Assembly: GCF_046197875.1 (NCBI RefSeq)
Contig: NZ_CP166991.1
Coordinates: 806,001-870,000 of the forward strand
Direction of reading: 5' to 3'
Length of the DNA stretch: 64,000 nt
Origin: Methanobrevibacter_A acididurans
GTDB taxonomy: Archaea; Methanobacteriota; Methanobacteria; Methanobacteriales; Methanobacteriaceae
Positions 56,314 through 64,000 of this stretch are shown piece after piece. The translations under genes and the position numbers were made by a program. The notes under the pieces were generated by a model. That model had not been told where the DNA came from. It saw only the letters and a program-made list of their open reading frames with translations, and did no database searches. Positions within the stretch are counted from its first letter, which is position 1. Every line of letters starts with the position of its first letter.

Positions 56314-56629
56314 ATAATATTCCTCCCAGTATACATTTAATATACTTTATATTATTTTTAACATTTATACTTAAAAAAAAGGGATTATTATTTAACATAA
56401 TTTGTTTTTAAAACATAAAAGTAATTATAGAAAAATGTTTATATCTTAGATATATAATTATTTAATTGAATAATAAAAATCTTAATTTATGAAAAAAAAC
56501 TTTTAAAATTAAAAAACTTTTATATAAAACGAACTAAATATTTTCTCTTGATTCACTTCTTTATTTTAATAATATATTAAAATAATACCCCCTCTTAATT
56601 AAATAAAATATAAACGAGATGCCCCTAAT
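56314..56629. other. Intergenic, divergent promoter region
   Basis: This region lies between the helical-protein gene (minus) and the sensor kinase (plus). It is AT-rich with TATA-like stretches; no gene or convincing repeat is seen. Confidence 0.45.
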
Positions 56630-58459
56630 ATGAAAGTCAAATGCCAATTATTAGATGAAAATGATAATATAATACTTAATAAAAACATTAATAAAACTAG
56701 TTTACTAAAAGAAACTACTAACGTTATCGATAATTTAAAACCTTACCCTAATAAAAATTTCTTAGATAACTTTAATGAAATAGTTAATGTACTTATACCT
56801 TATAATAATTGTAAGGATTATGTTATACAATATTCTAACTTCAGTAAATCCTCATTTAATAATGGTATTAATGTTTATAATTTATTTAATAAATCTTTTT
56901 TTAAATTATGCCCCTTGATGAGGGAGTTAGGTTTTAAAGAAATCTTTGATGAGGTTTATAAAACAGGAAAGTCACGAAATATTAAACTCTTATACTATGG
57001 AGATAATTCATTATTATATGAATCTAATCAAAAAATTTTTAAACATGAAAATAACATTGTTATCATTTTTTATGTGGAATCTAAGTTTAAATTAATTGAT
57101 GAAAATGAAATAGAATTATTATATAATGCACCTGATCCTTTAATGATTATTCAAAATCAAAAAATTGTAGAAGCAAATAGTGCAATTGAAAAGATTACAG
57201 GATACACACCTAATGAAATTATAGGTAAAGATTATTACTTTAATAATCCTCAATTTAAAAGAAACCCAACACCTCCAGAGATTTATAAAATTTATACAAA
57301 AATTATCAAAAAAGAAATGTTTAATTATACAGACATTTTAACTTTAAAACATAAAAATGGGCAAACTGTTTATGTTAAAGCTACAATGCAACTATCCCGT
57401 TTTAATGGAGAACCCGCAGCATTATTCTATGCATTTGATATAACCGAAGGAGTTAATCACCAAATTCGTGCAGAAAAATTAGATAATGCATTAAATATGG
57501 TTTCAGGTGTTAGTAAAATAGCATACATCTACTGGGATTGCCAAAATGGTTTTGAATGGAGTGATGAATTTTATAATATTATTGAAGAGAAAAAAGAAGA
57601 CTGTGATTTAAAAGATGACGTAATACAACATTATATTATAAAAGAAGAATTTAATAGAGTTAATACTTTACTATTTAATGAGCTTAAGAAAACTCAAACT
57701 GGTTTAATTCGAACAAAAATAGAAACACAAAAAGGAATAAAAGATATAGAATTATACATTGATTGTAGAACTAATAAAGATGGTAAATTAGTCCAAGGTG
57801 TAGGATACTTACAAGATATTAGTGAGAAAGTTTGGGAGCAAAAAGAACTTAGAAATTTAAATAATGAAAAAGAAATCCTCCTAAAAGAAGTACATCATAG
57901 AGTTAAAAACAATTTACAAATAATATCCAGTTTATTAAACCTTAATATGCATTATAAACCAGATAAACCTAAAGAAATTTTAGAATCGACAAAAAATCGT
58001 ATAAACAGTATGGCAACAGTTCATAAGAAGATTTATCAATCTAATGATAATGTTCATATAAATTTAAAAGAATATATTGAAGAAGAAGTAGAAAATATTT
58101 CAAAAAGAAATAAAAAACCAAATATAAATTTAGATTTTAATTTAGATGATGTAAAAGTAGGAATAGATAAAGCTATTCCATTAAGTTTAATAATTTCTGG
58201 AATAATTAATAATAGTTTTGCATATGCATTCCCAAGTAATGAAAAGGGTAATATTAAAATCAGCTTAGAAAAGACTTCTAAAGGGTTAATAAAATTATTA
58301 ATAGCTGATAATGGAATAGGCTTACCAACAAATGTTAATATTGAAAACCCAAAAGATGTTGGTATAATATTAATAAAAAGTCTAACTGAACAAATTGAAG
58401 GATCAATAGAACTACTACCCCTACCCGGTACTGCATACGAGATAAACTTTACGGATTAA
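56630..58459 (+). CDS. PAS-domain sensor histidine kinase (HisKA_2 type), 609 aa
   Basis: A full-length paralogue of the kinase at 3294 with the same layout: N-terminal PAS-like region (1-150), PAS (about 160-275; LLYNAPDPLMIIQN, ITGYTPNEIIG), second PAS-like region (290-400), H-box LLKEVHHRVKNNLQIISSLL with His423, and HATPase with SGIINNSFAYAFPS and IADNGIGLPTN. No membrane segment. GAGATG precedes the ATG. It likely arose by duplication; no response regulator is encoded nearby. Confidence 0.9.
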   Translation: MKVKCQLLDENDNIILNKNINKTSLLKETTNVIDNLKPYPNKNFLDNFNEIVNVLIPYNNCKDYVIQYSNFSKSSFNNGINVYNLFNKSFFKLCPLMRELGFKEIFDEVYKTGKSRNIKLLYYGDNSLLYESNQKIFKHENNIVIIFYVESKFKLIDENEIELLYNAPDPLMIIQNQKIVEANSAIEKITGYTPNEIIGKDYYFNNPQFKRNPTPPEIYKIYTKIIKKEMFNYTDILTLKHKNGQTVYVKATMQLSRFNGEPAALFYAFDITEGVNHQIRAEKLDNALNMVSGVSKIAYIYWDCQNGFEWSDEFYNIIEEKKEDCDLKDDVIQHYIIKEEFNRVNTLLFNELKKTQTGLIRTKIETQKGIKDIELYIDCRTNKDGKLVQGVGYLQDISEKVWEQKELRNLNNEKEILLKEVHHRVKNNLQIISSLLNLNMHYKPDKPKEILESTKNRINSMATVHKKIYQSNDNVHINLKEYIEEEVENISKRNKKPNINLDFNLDDVKVGIDKAIPLSLIISGIINNSFAYAFPSNEKGNIKISLEKTSKGLIKLLIADNGIGLPTNVNIENPKDVGIILIKSLTEQIEGSIELLPLPGTAYEINFTD

Positions 58460-58511
58460 AAAAAGAAAGTGTTTAATTTCTTAATTTCCCCTTTTTTTTA
58501 TAAAAAAATAT

Positions 58512-59968
58512 TTAAGTTGAAGGCTCAGTGCCTTCGTTATAATAATCCAAATTCCTAATGTAATGCCGTACATAAATATAAAACGCAAAATTAGCAATTA
58601 AGTTACCAATAGGAATACCTAACCATGAACCAAATTCACTAAGGTACATTGTTAAACCTATTAAGACAATAATACCAATTAATTCTCTGAAAATTGCAAA
58701 TAATGTTGCAAGTTTAGTATTACCTGTAGATTGTAAAGCTGCAATACTAACAACACCAAAAGGTAAAGTGAATAAAAGTAATGATGAAATAATCATACTC
58801 TTTGATAAGCTTTTAAGTGTAGCATCACTAAGATTTCCACCGAAAAATGTTGCTAACCAAGAATTATAAAAGAAAATTATTAAACATAAAACAATAGCTA
58901 TAATAAGTCTAATAGAATTGCAAAATTACATATTTTTAATAAATTCTTCTTTTTAGCCCCATAGTTTATACTAACTATAGAAACTGTTAACATTTCAATA
59001 GCTAAGGAAGGTGCCATAAATAAGTTAATAATTCTAGATGTAATACCATAAGTATTTACAGGAGAATAAGTTCTAGCCATAACAGAAGTATTTTGATTTG
59101 AAAAATAAGATAAAGCCATTTGATGAGTACCATAAGACATTAAAACTTTATTAATTATGACTCCAGAAAAAGATACTGCTACATTAGTAATTAATGCAGG
59201 AATACTATTAAAAATTATATTTTTAAACATTTCCCAATTGAACTTAAAATCTTTCAATGTAAATGGGAATCTTTTATCTCCTTTAAATACAAGATAAGTG
59301 AGCAGGACCGCACAAACACAATTCCCTATTAAGGTAGCAGATGCTGCTCCAGCTAAACCTAAATTTAATCCCTGAATATTAAAAAATGGTACTTTATCAA
59401 ATATAAGTATTGGATCTATTATTATGTTTAATAAAACACTACCAATAAGAGCTATACTTGTTTTTAATATACGACCTTTAGATCTTAAAACACCAAAGAA
59501 GATATTAGTTACAAAAATACCTATCATACCAATAGAAAATGAAACACCTCCATATTCTAATCCTAATTTCACAATTTCAGGACTTGCTCCTTGAAGGGTT
59601 AATATTTGTGGTAAAGTTAAATTAAATATTATATAAGTTATTAAAAAACTTAGGAATGTTAAAATAACAATATGTATTAAACTATTATTCACTTTCTTTT
59701 TATCATTTTCACCAATTGCTTTACCTATTACAGTAGCTGCACCTACACCTATTCCATTTGCTATACCATTAACTAATAAAACTAGTGGTGATAAAAAACT
59801 TAGTGCTTCAAAAGGTTGTGGCCCACAAAAAGAAACCCAATAAGAATCTGCTAGCATATTAGCAGAACATATTAGTAAGATAATTACTGTGGGTAAAAAT
59901 AATTTAACATACGCCATTTTTGGATGATTTAACATCAAATCTATATCATCTGATTTTTGTTTATTAAT
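58512..59968 (-). pseudogene. MATE-family efflux transporter, one-base frameshift and apparent ATT start
   Basis: The N-terminal frame (to a stop near 58898) carries LMLNHPKMAYVKLFLPTVII, the MATE start pattern, and LLVNGIANGIGVGAATVIGK. The C-terminal frame carries RLIIAIVLCLIIFFYNSWLA through the last membrane segments to 58512. They join if one base is restored at about 58910 (TTAGA to TTAAGA), giving 485 aa and 12 membrane segments. The frame runs upstream of ATG 59935 through NKQKSDDIDL to ATT 59968, just behind AGGGTGATT and just after a TAA. Intact, it would export drugs or metabolites using an ion gradient. Confidence 0.85.
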
Positions 59969-60011
59969 TTAAATCACCCTTTTTTTTATAATAAATCTTT
60001 AATATAATTTA

Positions 60012-60305
60012 AGCTCTGTATAAAACTTATATTATTTGATATTTTATTTTTTCACTTAAAAATGTACCTAATGTTTTTTATTTTCCTTTAAATATTTTTA
60101 AAAAATTTTTACGAACTTTTCAGAGTTTACTCTTTAAATACAGATTAGTATGTTTAAAAGAACTTAACAGATATTAATAGTTAAATGGAAAAAAATATTA
60201 ATATGTAAGTTAAAAAACATCTACACTAAGTAATGTTATGTTTCCAAGACAAATAAACATTTTGGATTGACCCAGTAAAAAAAACTATTAAAAAATTAAT
60301 TAAAC
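60012..60305 (+). mobile_element. Relic of the left end of an ISM1-like element
   Basis: It begins AGCTCTGTATAAAACTTATA, close to the left inverted repeat of the copies at 16648 and 34252. It continues through the conserved leader (ATATTAATAGTTAAATGGA) into a decayed transposase start, where AAGTAATGTTATGTTTCCAA parallels the SNYLFSKQLN coding region. Homology fades near 60305, with no right end. Stops interrupt every frame, so this is an old truncated insertion. Confidence 0.7.
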
Positions 60306-60396
60306 TACCAATTTAAAATTTTTCAACTTTAAAAAATTATTTAATTAATTAAAAATAAATAAGATATCATTGTATTAAAAAATTAAGGGGTAAAAA

Positions 60397-62233
60397 ATGA
60401 AAAAATTAGTACTGCTCAATGAAGATAATACTAAGATAGGGGAAATCAAAGTTAATCCAAACATTAAAAAAAACAAGAAACCTTTAACAAAACTAGAAAA
60501 ATTACCTTTCCAACCATTATTAGATAATAATATTTTAGGGGGAGGTGTTTTAACACCGTATAATGATGATTACATAATACGGAACTTAAGTAAAATAGTA
60601 CCTTTAGTAACTACAGCAGAAGATAATATTAATGGACAATTATACTTCGAAACATTATTTCAAAAACCTTATGATGACTTTAAAAACATCTTTGATAGGG
60701 TTTACAATACTGGAAAAACAGAAAAAGTAAATTTAATGTTTTATGATGACGATAAATTAGTTATAACATTTATAGATACAATATTCAAATATCAAATAGT
60801 ATAATTATTAGTATTAATTACGAAAACGAATTCGAAACACTATTCCAAAATGAAAATAAATTATTAAATGGTTCTAATAAAGCAATGGCATTTATTATAG
60901 ACAATAAAATATATAAATGCAACCAAAGTTTTGCTGATTTATTCCAAACCCCAAAAGAAAAATTAATAAATTCCCCATACCCCAAAGATCAAGTAACACT
61001 TCAATCAACTAAACCAGAAAAATTTATTGAATTAACAAATAAAATTAAAAATAGGGAAAACTATAATTTTACTGATGAAGTAAAAATTTTACAAGAAGAT
61101 GGAGAAAGATGGGCTATATTGAATATAATTCCAAAAACAATACATATCAATTAGGATTACATTTTACATTCATCGATATTACAAATTTAAAAGAAAAGGA
61201 ATTAAATGCAATAAAGCTTCAAGATGATTTAGAATTTATACAAGAAAATATTTCAATAGCCATAGGAAGTTGTGAAGAAAATAAAATTACTTGGACATCT
61301 GAAATATATAAAATATTAGATATACCTCCAAATAAATTCCCTAAAAACACATTTTTAATAAAGCAATTTTTAATACCTAAAGATAAAATATTATGGGAAT
61401 CTTACTTAAATTCTGAAGAAATAACAAGCTTCAATGACACATTACAAGTAATCACATATAAAAATAATAAGAAATATTTATCTATAAATGCTAAAACAAA
61501 ATTTGATAATAATGGTAAAATAAAAAGCAAAACCGCATTTGTTCAAGACATTACTGAAATAGTAATTTATCAGAAGAGATTAGAAAAAACCACTACTGAA
61601 TTATCACAAACATTAGAAGAAAAAAATATGCTTGTGAAAGAAGTTCATCATAGAGTTAAAAATAATTTACAAATTATTTTAAGTTTAATGAACCTTGAAA
61701 ATTCATTTAATAAAAATGATCCAGAAAGTGTAATTGAATCAACTAGAAACAGAATAAACTTTATGGCAACTTTACATAAAAAAATTTATAAATCTGCAGA
61801 TTTAGAAACTGTTAATATTGCAGATTACTTACCTGATATTGGTAGAAGTTTAATTAACTTATATTCTAATCCTATAGAATTTAATACATGTTTAGAAGAT
61901 ACCAAAATAGATTTAGATACTGCAATACCTTTAGGATTAATATTAACTGAATTTATAAATAACACAATAAAGTATGCATTTCCTAATGGAGAAAAAGGAA
62001 CTTTCTATTTAAAATTCCATAAAATAAACAATATAGGTATAGTATCATTTATTGATGATGGAATAGGATTACCTAAAGATTTTGATTTAAATAATTTAGA
62101 TAGTTTAGGATTTACCGTCATTAAAACATTAACCAAACAAATTAATGGAAAATTAGAAGAAATTAAAAATGTTAAAGGAACCTGTTTTGAAATTAAATTC
62201 CCATTAAAAAATGAAAAAAATAGAAAAAATTAA
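60397..62233 (+). pseudogene. PAS sensor histidine kinase (HisKA_2 type) with two one-base frameshifts
   Basis: Three frames together make one kinase. Frame one (60397-60804, AAGGGG upstream) is the N-terminal PAS-like region. Frame two (about 60797-61135) continues as SINYENEFETLFQNENKLLN and a PAS domain. Frame three runs from NNTYQLGLHFTFIDITNLKE to 62233 with a further PAS unit, H-box LVKEVHHRVKNNLQIILSLM and HATPase (TEFINNTIKYAFPN, IDDGIGLPKD). Restoring one A in AAA at 60794-60796 and one in A5 at 61133-61137 yields 612 aa. The catalytic residues are intact, so inactivation, if real, is recent. Its end overlaps the next gene by 4 nt. Confidence 0.85.
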
Positions 62234-62808
62234 GATTTAATACTATTTAACATATCAGAAATATCATTTAAGTCATTTCCACCAATTAAAATGAAAGCAT
62301 TATTAGAATGATATGTTCCCATATAATTATATCCTAGTTTACTAGAAACTGCATAAATAGTACAATTTGTATTTAAAGTTTTATTAGTTAATTTAGTGTA
62401 ACTGCCTAAATTAGTAGTAACTTCTTTAATATTACTTGAAGCTTCAGGATTAGAAGCATTCAAACATGAAACCATAACATTTTTATTAGTATCTGTGTAA
62501 GTTTGTAAATAAGAATTATTAGAAGCATTTACTTGAGTTAAATTAATATCTGAAGGAATTTCCATTGTACAAGAACCTAAATTTATATTATTAGTGTCAT
62601 CATTATTAGTTACAAATAAATAAACACCAGATACAAGAATTAATAATACAACAATCACAATTACCGCAGTTCTAATAATTTTCTTAGTTAATAATCTTTC
62701 TTCTTTAGATTCTTTAATTTTAGTTTGTATTTCATATATTGGTTTACCACATTCAGTACAAATACTTGCTCCTTCCTTATTTTCAGCACCACAGTGAGGG
62801 CATTTCAA
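62230..62808 (-). CDS. Zinc-ribbon, membrane-anchored protein with extracellular domain, 192 aa
   Basis: An N-terminal zinc ribbon (CPHCGAENKEGASICTECG) is followed by a basic linker, one membrane segment (about 47-68) and an outside domain of about 120 residues (CTMEIPSDINLTQVNASNNS, NTNCTIYAVSSKLGYNYMGT) ending in LNDISDMLNSIKS. The layout and domain match the protein at 62875. GGAGG precedes the ATG. It is convergent with the broken kinase, overlapping by 4 nt. Function is unknown; it may sense or tether at the membrane. Confidence 0.75.
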   Translation of the reverse strand: MKCPHCGAENKEGASICTECGKPIYEIQTKIKESKEERLLTKKIIRTAVIVIVVLLILVSGVYLFVTNNDDTNNINLGSCTMEIPSDINLTQVNASNNSYLQTYTDTNKNVMVSCLNASNPEASSNIKEVTTNLGSYTKLTNKTLNTNCTIYAVSSKLGYNYMGTYHSNNAFILIGGNDLNDISDMLNSIKS

Positions 62809-62874
62809 TTTTATTCCTCCGAAATTATTATAATTATAATTTAAATTTGTATTTTAAAAAAATGAAAATAATGA

Positions 62875-63693
62875 CTAAATAGGATAATCATAAACCTCTG
62901 CTTCAATTGGTTGACTATCATGAGTATTTTGATATAATAAACCTGTTTTAGTCCCATAAGTTTTATAAGAACCATCACTATAATACACACGATTATAATC
63001 ATTACCATTTATATTAACAGTACCTTGACTAGAAATACCAGAACTAGAAGATCCACTATTACTTGAAGAACTACTAGTATCAGAAGAACTAGAAGTAGTA
63101 GAATTTTGGATTGTTTTTACTTGTATACTATTGACCATTTCCACTAATTCATTTAAATCATCAGAAGCAACAACTATATAAATTCCAGTAGGATTATAAA
63201 GAGCAACATAACCATAACCACCATCAGTACTAATTTTATGAATAGTACAATTATTCACTTTAAGTTTATCATTATTCACAGTAGGGTAACTTTCAAAACT
63301 GGCTTTTATACCTGCAGCTCCAGCTGCATTAGATAAGGAATCTGTATAAATAAAGGTAGCCATTAAATGATTAGTACTATCAACAAAAGAACTTAAACCT
63401 GCAGTAGATGAATTATTAATGAAATTTGCATCATCTGGCACATTCATAGTGAAAGCCCCAAAATCCATAGACTTCATATTATTCTGACTAAAAGCAAAAT
63501 AAGCACCTGCTGAAATTAAAATAACAGCTAAAACAATAATTAAACCAATGATAATATACTTTTTATTAAGATTTCCTAAATTATCCGAACTATTTATTTT
63601 CTTAATATTACTATTTAAACTAGCACCACATTTCCTACAAAATTTCGCACTATCTTCGTTCTCTTCTCCACAAGTCGAACAATAAATTGTCAT
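62875..63693 (-). CDS. Zinc-ribbon, membrane-anchored protein with extracellular domain and Ser linker, 272 aa
   Basis: The zinc ribbon (YCSTCGEENEDSAKFCRKCG) is followed by a membrane segment (about 46-68) and an extracellular domain (FTMNVPDDANFINNSSTAGL to LNELVEMVNSIQV) homologous to the one at 62230. A poly-Ser linker (about 197-225) and a C-terminal Tyr-rich tail (GNDYNRVYYSDGSYKTYGTK) follow. GGAGGGG precedes the ATG. The Ser linker recalls the protein at 22071. Function is unknown. Confidence 0.75.
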   Translation of the reverse strand: MTIYCSTCGEENEDSAKFCRKCGASLNSNIKKINSSDNLGNLNKKYIIIGLIIVLAVILISAGAYFAFSQNNMKSMDFGAFTMNVPDDANFINNSSTAGLSSFVDSTNHLMATFIYTDSLSNAAGAAGIKASFESYPTVNNDKLKVNNCTIHKISTDGGYGYVALYNPTGIYIVVASDDLNELVEMVNSIQVKTIQNSTTSSSSDTSSSSSNSGSSSSGISSQGTVNINGNDYNRVYYSDGSYKTYGTKTGLLYQNTHDSQPIEAEVYDYPI

Positions 63694-63847
63694 TTTTCTT
63701 TTTTCCCCTCCATCATGAAAAAAAATTAAACCCTTTTTTATTTATAAACAAAAATTCATTTATAATTATATACAATTATTAAATTTAAAAAAAGTATTAT
63801 TTAAAATTTTATAAATAAAAATTAATAAGAATAAAAATTTAAAAAAT

Positions 63848-64000
63848 TTAGCTTTGATTAAATACTAAAAATGCTAATATGAACATAAGCAGACAAGCTA
63901 AAACAACTATTAAAGCAGCAATAATAAATTTTTTAGAATCACTTACCCCTTTATTATCATTAGTTTTTATATTATTTTTACTTAAATCAGCACCACACTC
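63848..64000 (-). CDS. Zinc-ribbon membrane protein, C-terminal end only
   Basis: The open frame enters from the right edge with ECGADLSKNN, the second half of a zinc ribbon. It continues through a short linker to one membrane segment (FIIAALIVVLACLLMFILAF) and stops at 63848. It is the third zinc-ribbon/membrane protein in a row on this strand. The N terminus is outside the window. Confidence 0.65.
   Translation of the reverse strand, partial: ECGADLSKNNIKTNDNKGVSDSKKFIIAALIVVLACLLMFILAFLVFNQS

Noticed and set aside
61109..62233. Stand-alone short kinase starting at ATG 61109
   Set aside because: The ATG is inside the upstream PAS domain read in another phase and has no ribosome-binding site; the frame is the continuation of the kinase that starts at 60397.
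1..64000. tRNA, rRNA and CRISPR loci
   Set aside because: No GC-rich cloverleaf-like island or regularly spaced repeat array was found on reading; in such AT-rich DNA these would stand out. A covariance-model search would settle it.

Overview
The window is very AT-rich archaeal DNA, most probably from a gut methanogen of the genus Methanosphaera (Methanobacteriales). The evidence is the F420H2:NADP oxidoreductase, an aspartate dehydrogenase (NadX), huge Asn/Thr-rich adhesin-like surface proteins with Ig-like C-terminal domains, DUF4013 and DUF368 membrane proteins, and HisKA_2 sensor kinases. Shine-Dalgarno sites are strong (GGAGG/GGTGA). No rRNA, tRNA or CRISPR array was seen.

Layout. 1-3030: a truncated adhesin-like protein carrying a papain-type peptidase domain, and a tyrosine recombinase. 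3294-16153: a sensor kinase, nitroreductase, frameshifted PatB/MalY aminotransferase, type I modification pair hsdM-hsdS without hsdR, nadX, the F420-NADP reductase, a small chimeric aldehyde-dehydrogenase remnant facing a small membrane protein across paired operators, exonuclease III, a zinc-ribbon protein and a Kef-type antiporter. 16648-20122: an ISM1-like element (decayed transposase) and a complete IS1182-like element, the latter inside a palindromic repeat. 20253-28627: pyrophosphatase, small secreted or membrane proteins, a second exonuclease III, a tyrosine phosphatase, a probable DUF3578 protein and zinc-ribbon proteins, nearly all on the minus strand. 28814-34120: two adhesin-like proteins. 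34252-43040: a second ISM1-like element, a sensor kinase lacking its phospho-acceptor His, and two trkH paralogues separated by an intact IS1182-like element. 43272-52846: DUF368 transporter, ATP-grasp ligase, three DUF4013 paralogues, a HEAT-like repeat protein and uvrA. 53145-64000: three more sensor kinases (one frameshifted), a frameshifted MATE transporter, an ISM1-like remnant and zinc-ribbon/membrane proteins running off the right edge.

Themes. The region is dominated by the cell surface and sensing: adhesins, five HisKA_2 kinases with no response regulator nearby, and several proteins made of an N-terminal zinc ribbon plus a membrane anchor and an extracellular domain. Three IS insertions have clean target duplications, and a fourth is a relic. 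Two patterns cut across genes. First, several reading frames begin at an ATT codon placed ideally behind a Shine-Dalgarno sequence, with no ATG/GTG/TTG in reach. Second, several genes are broken by single-base indels, mostly in A-tracts, which could be decay, phase variation or assembly error.
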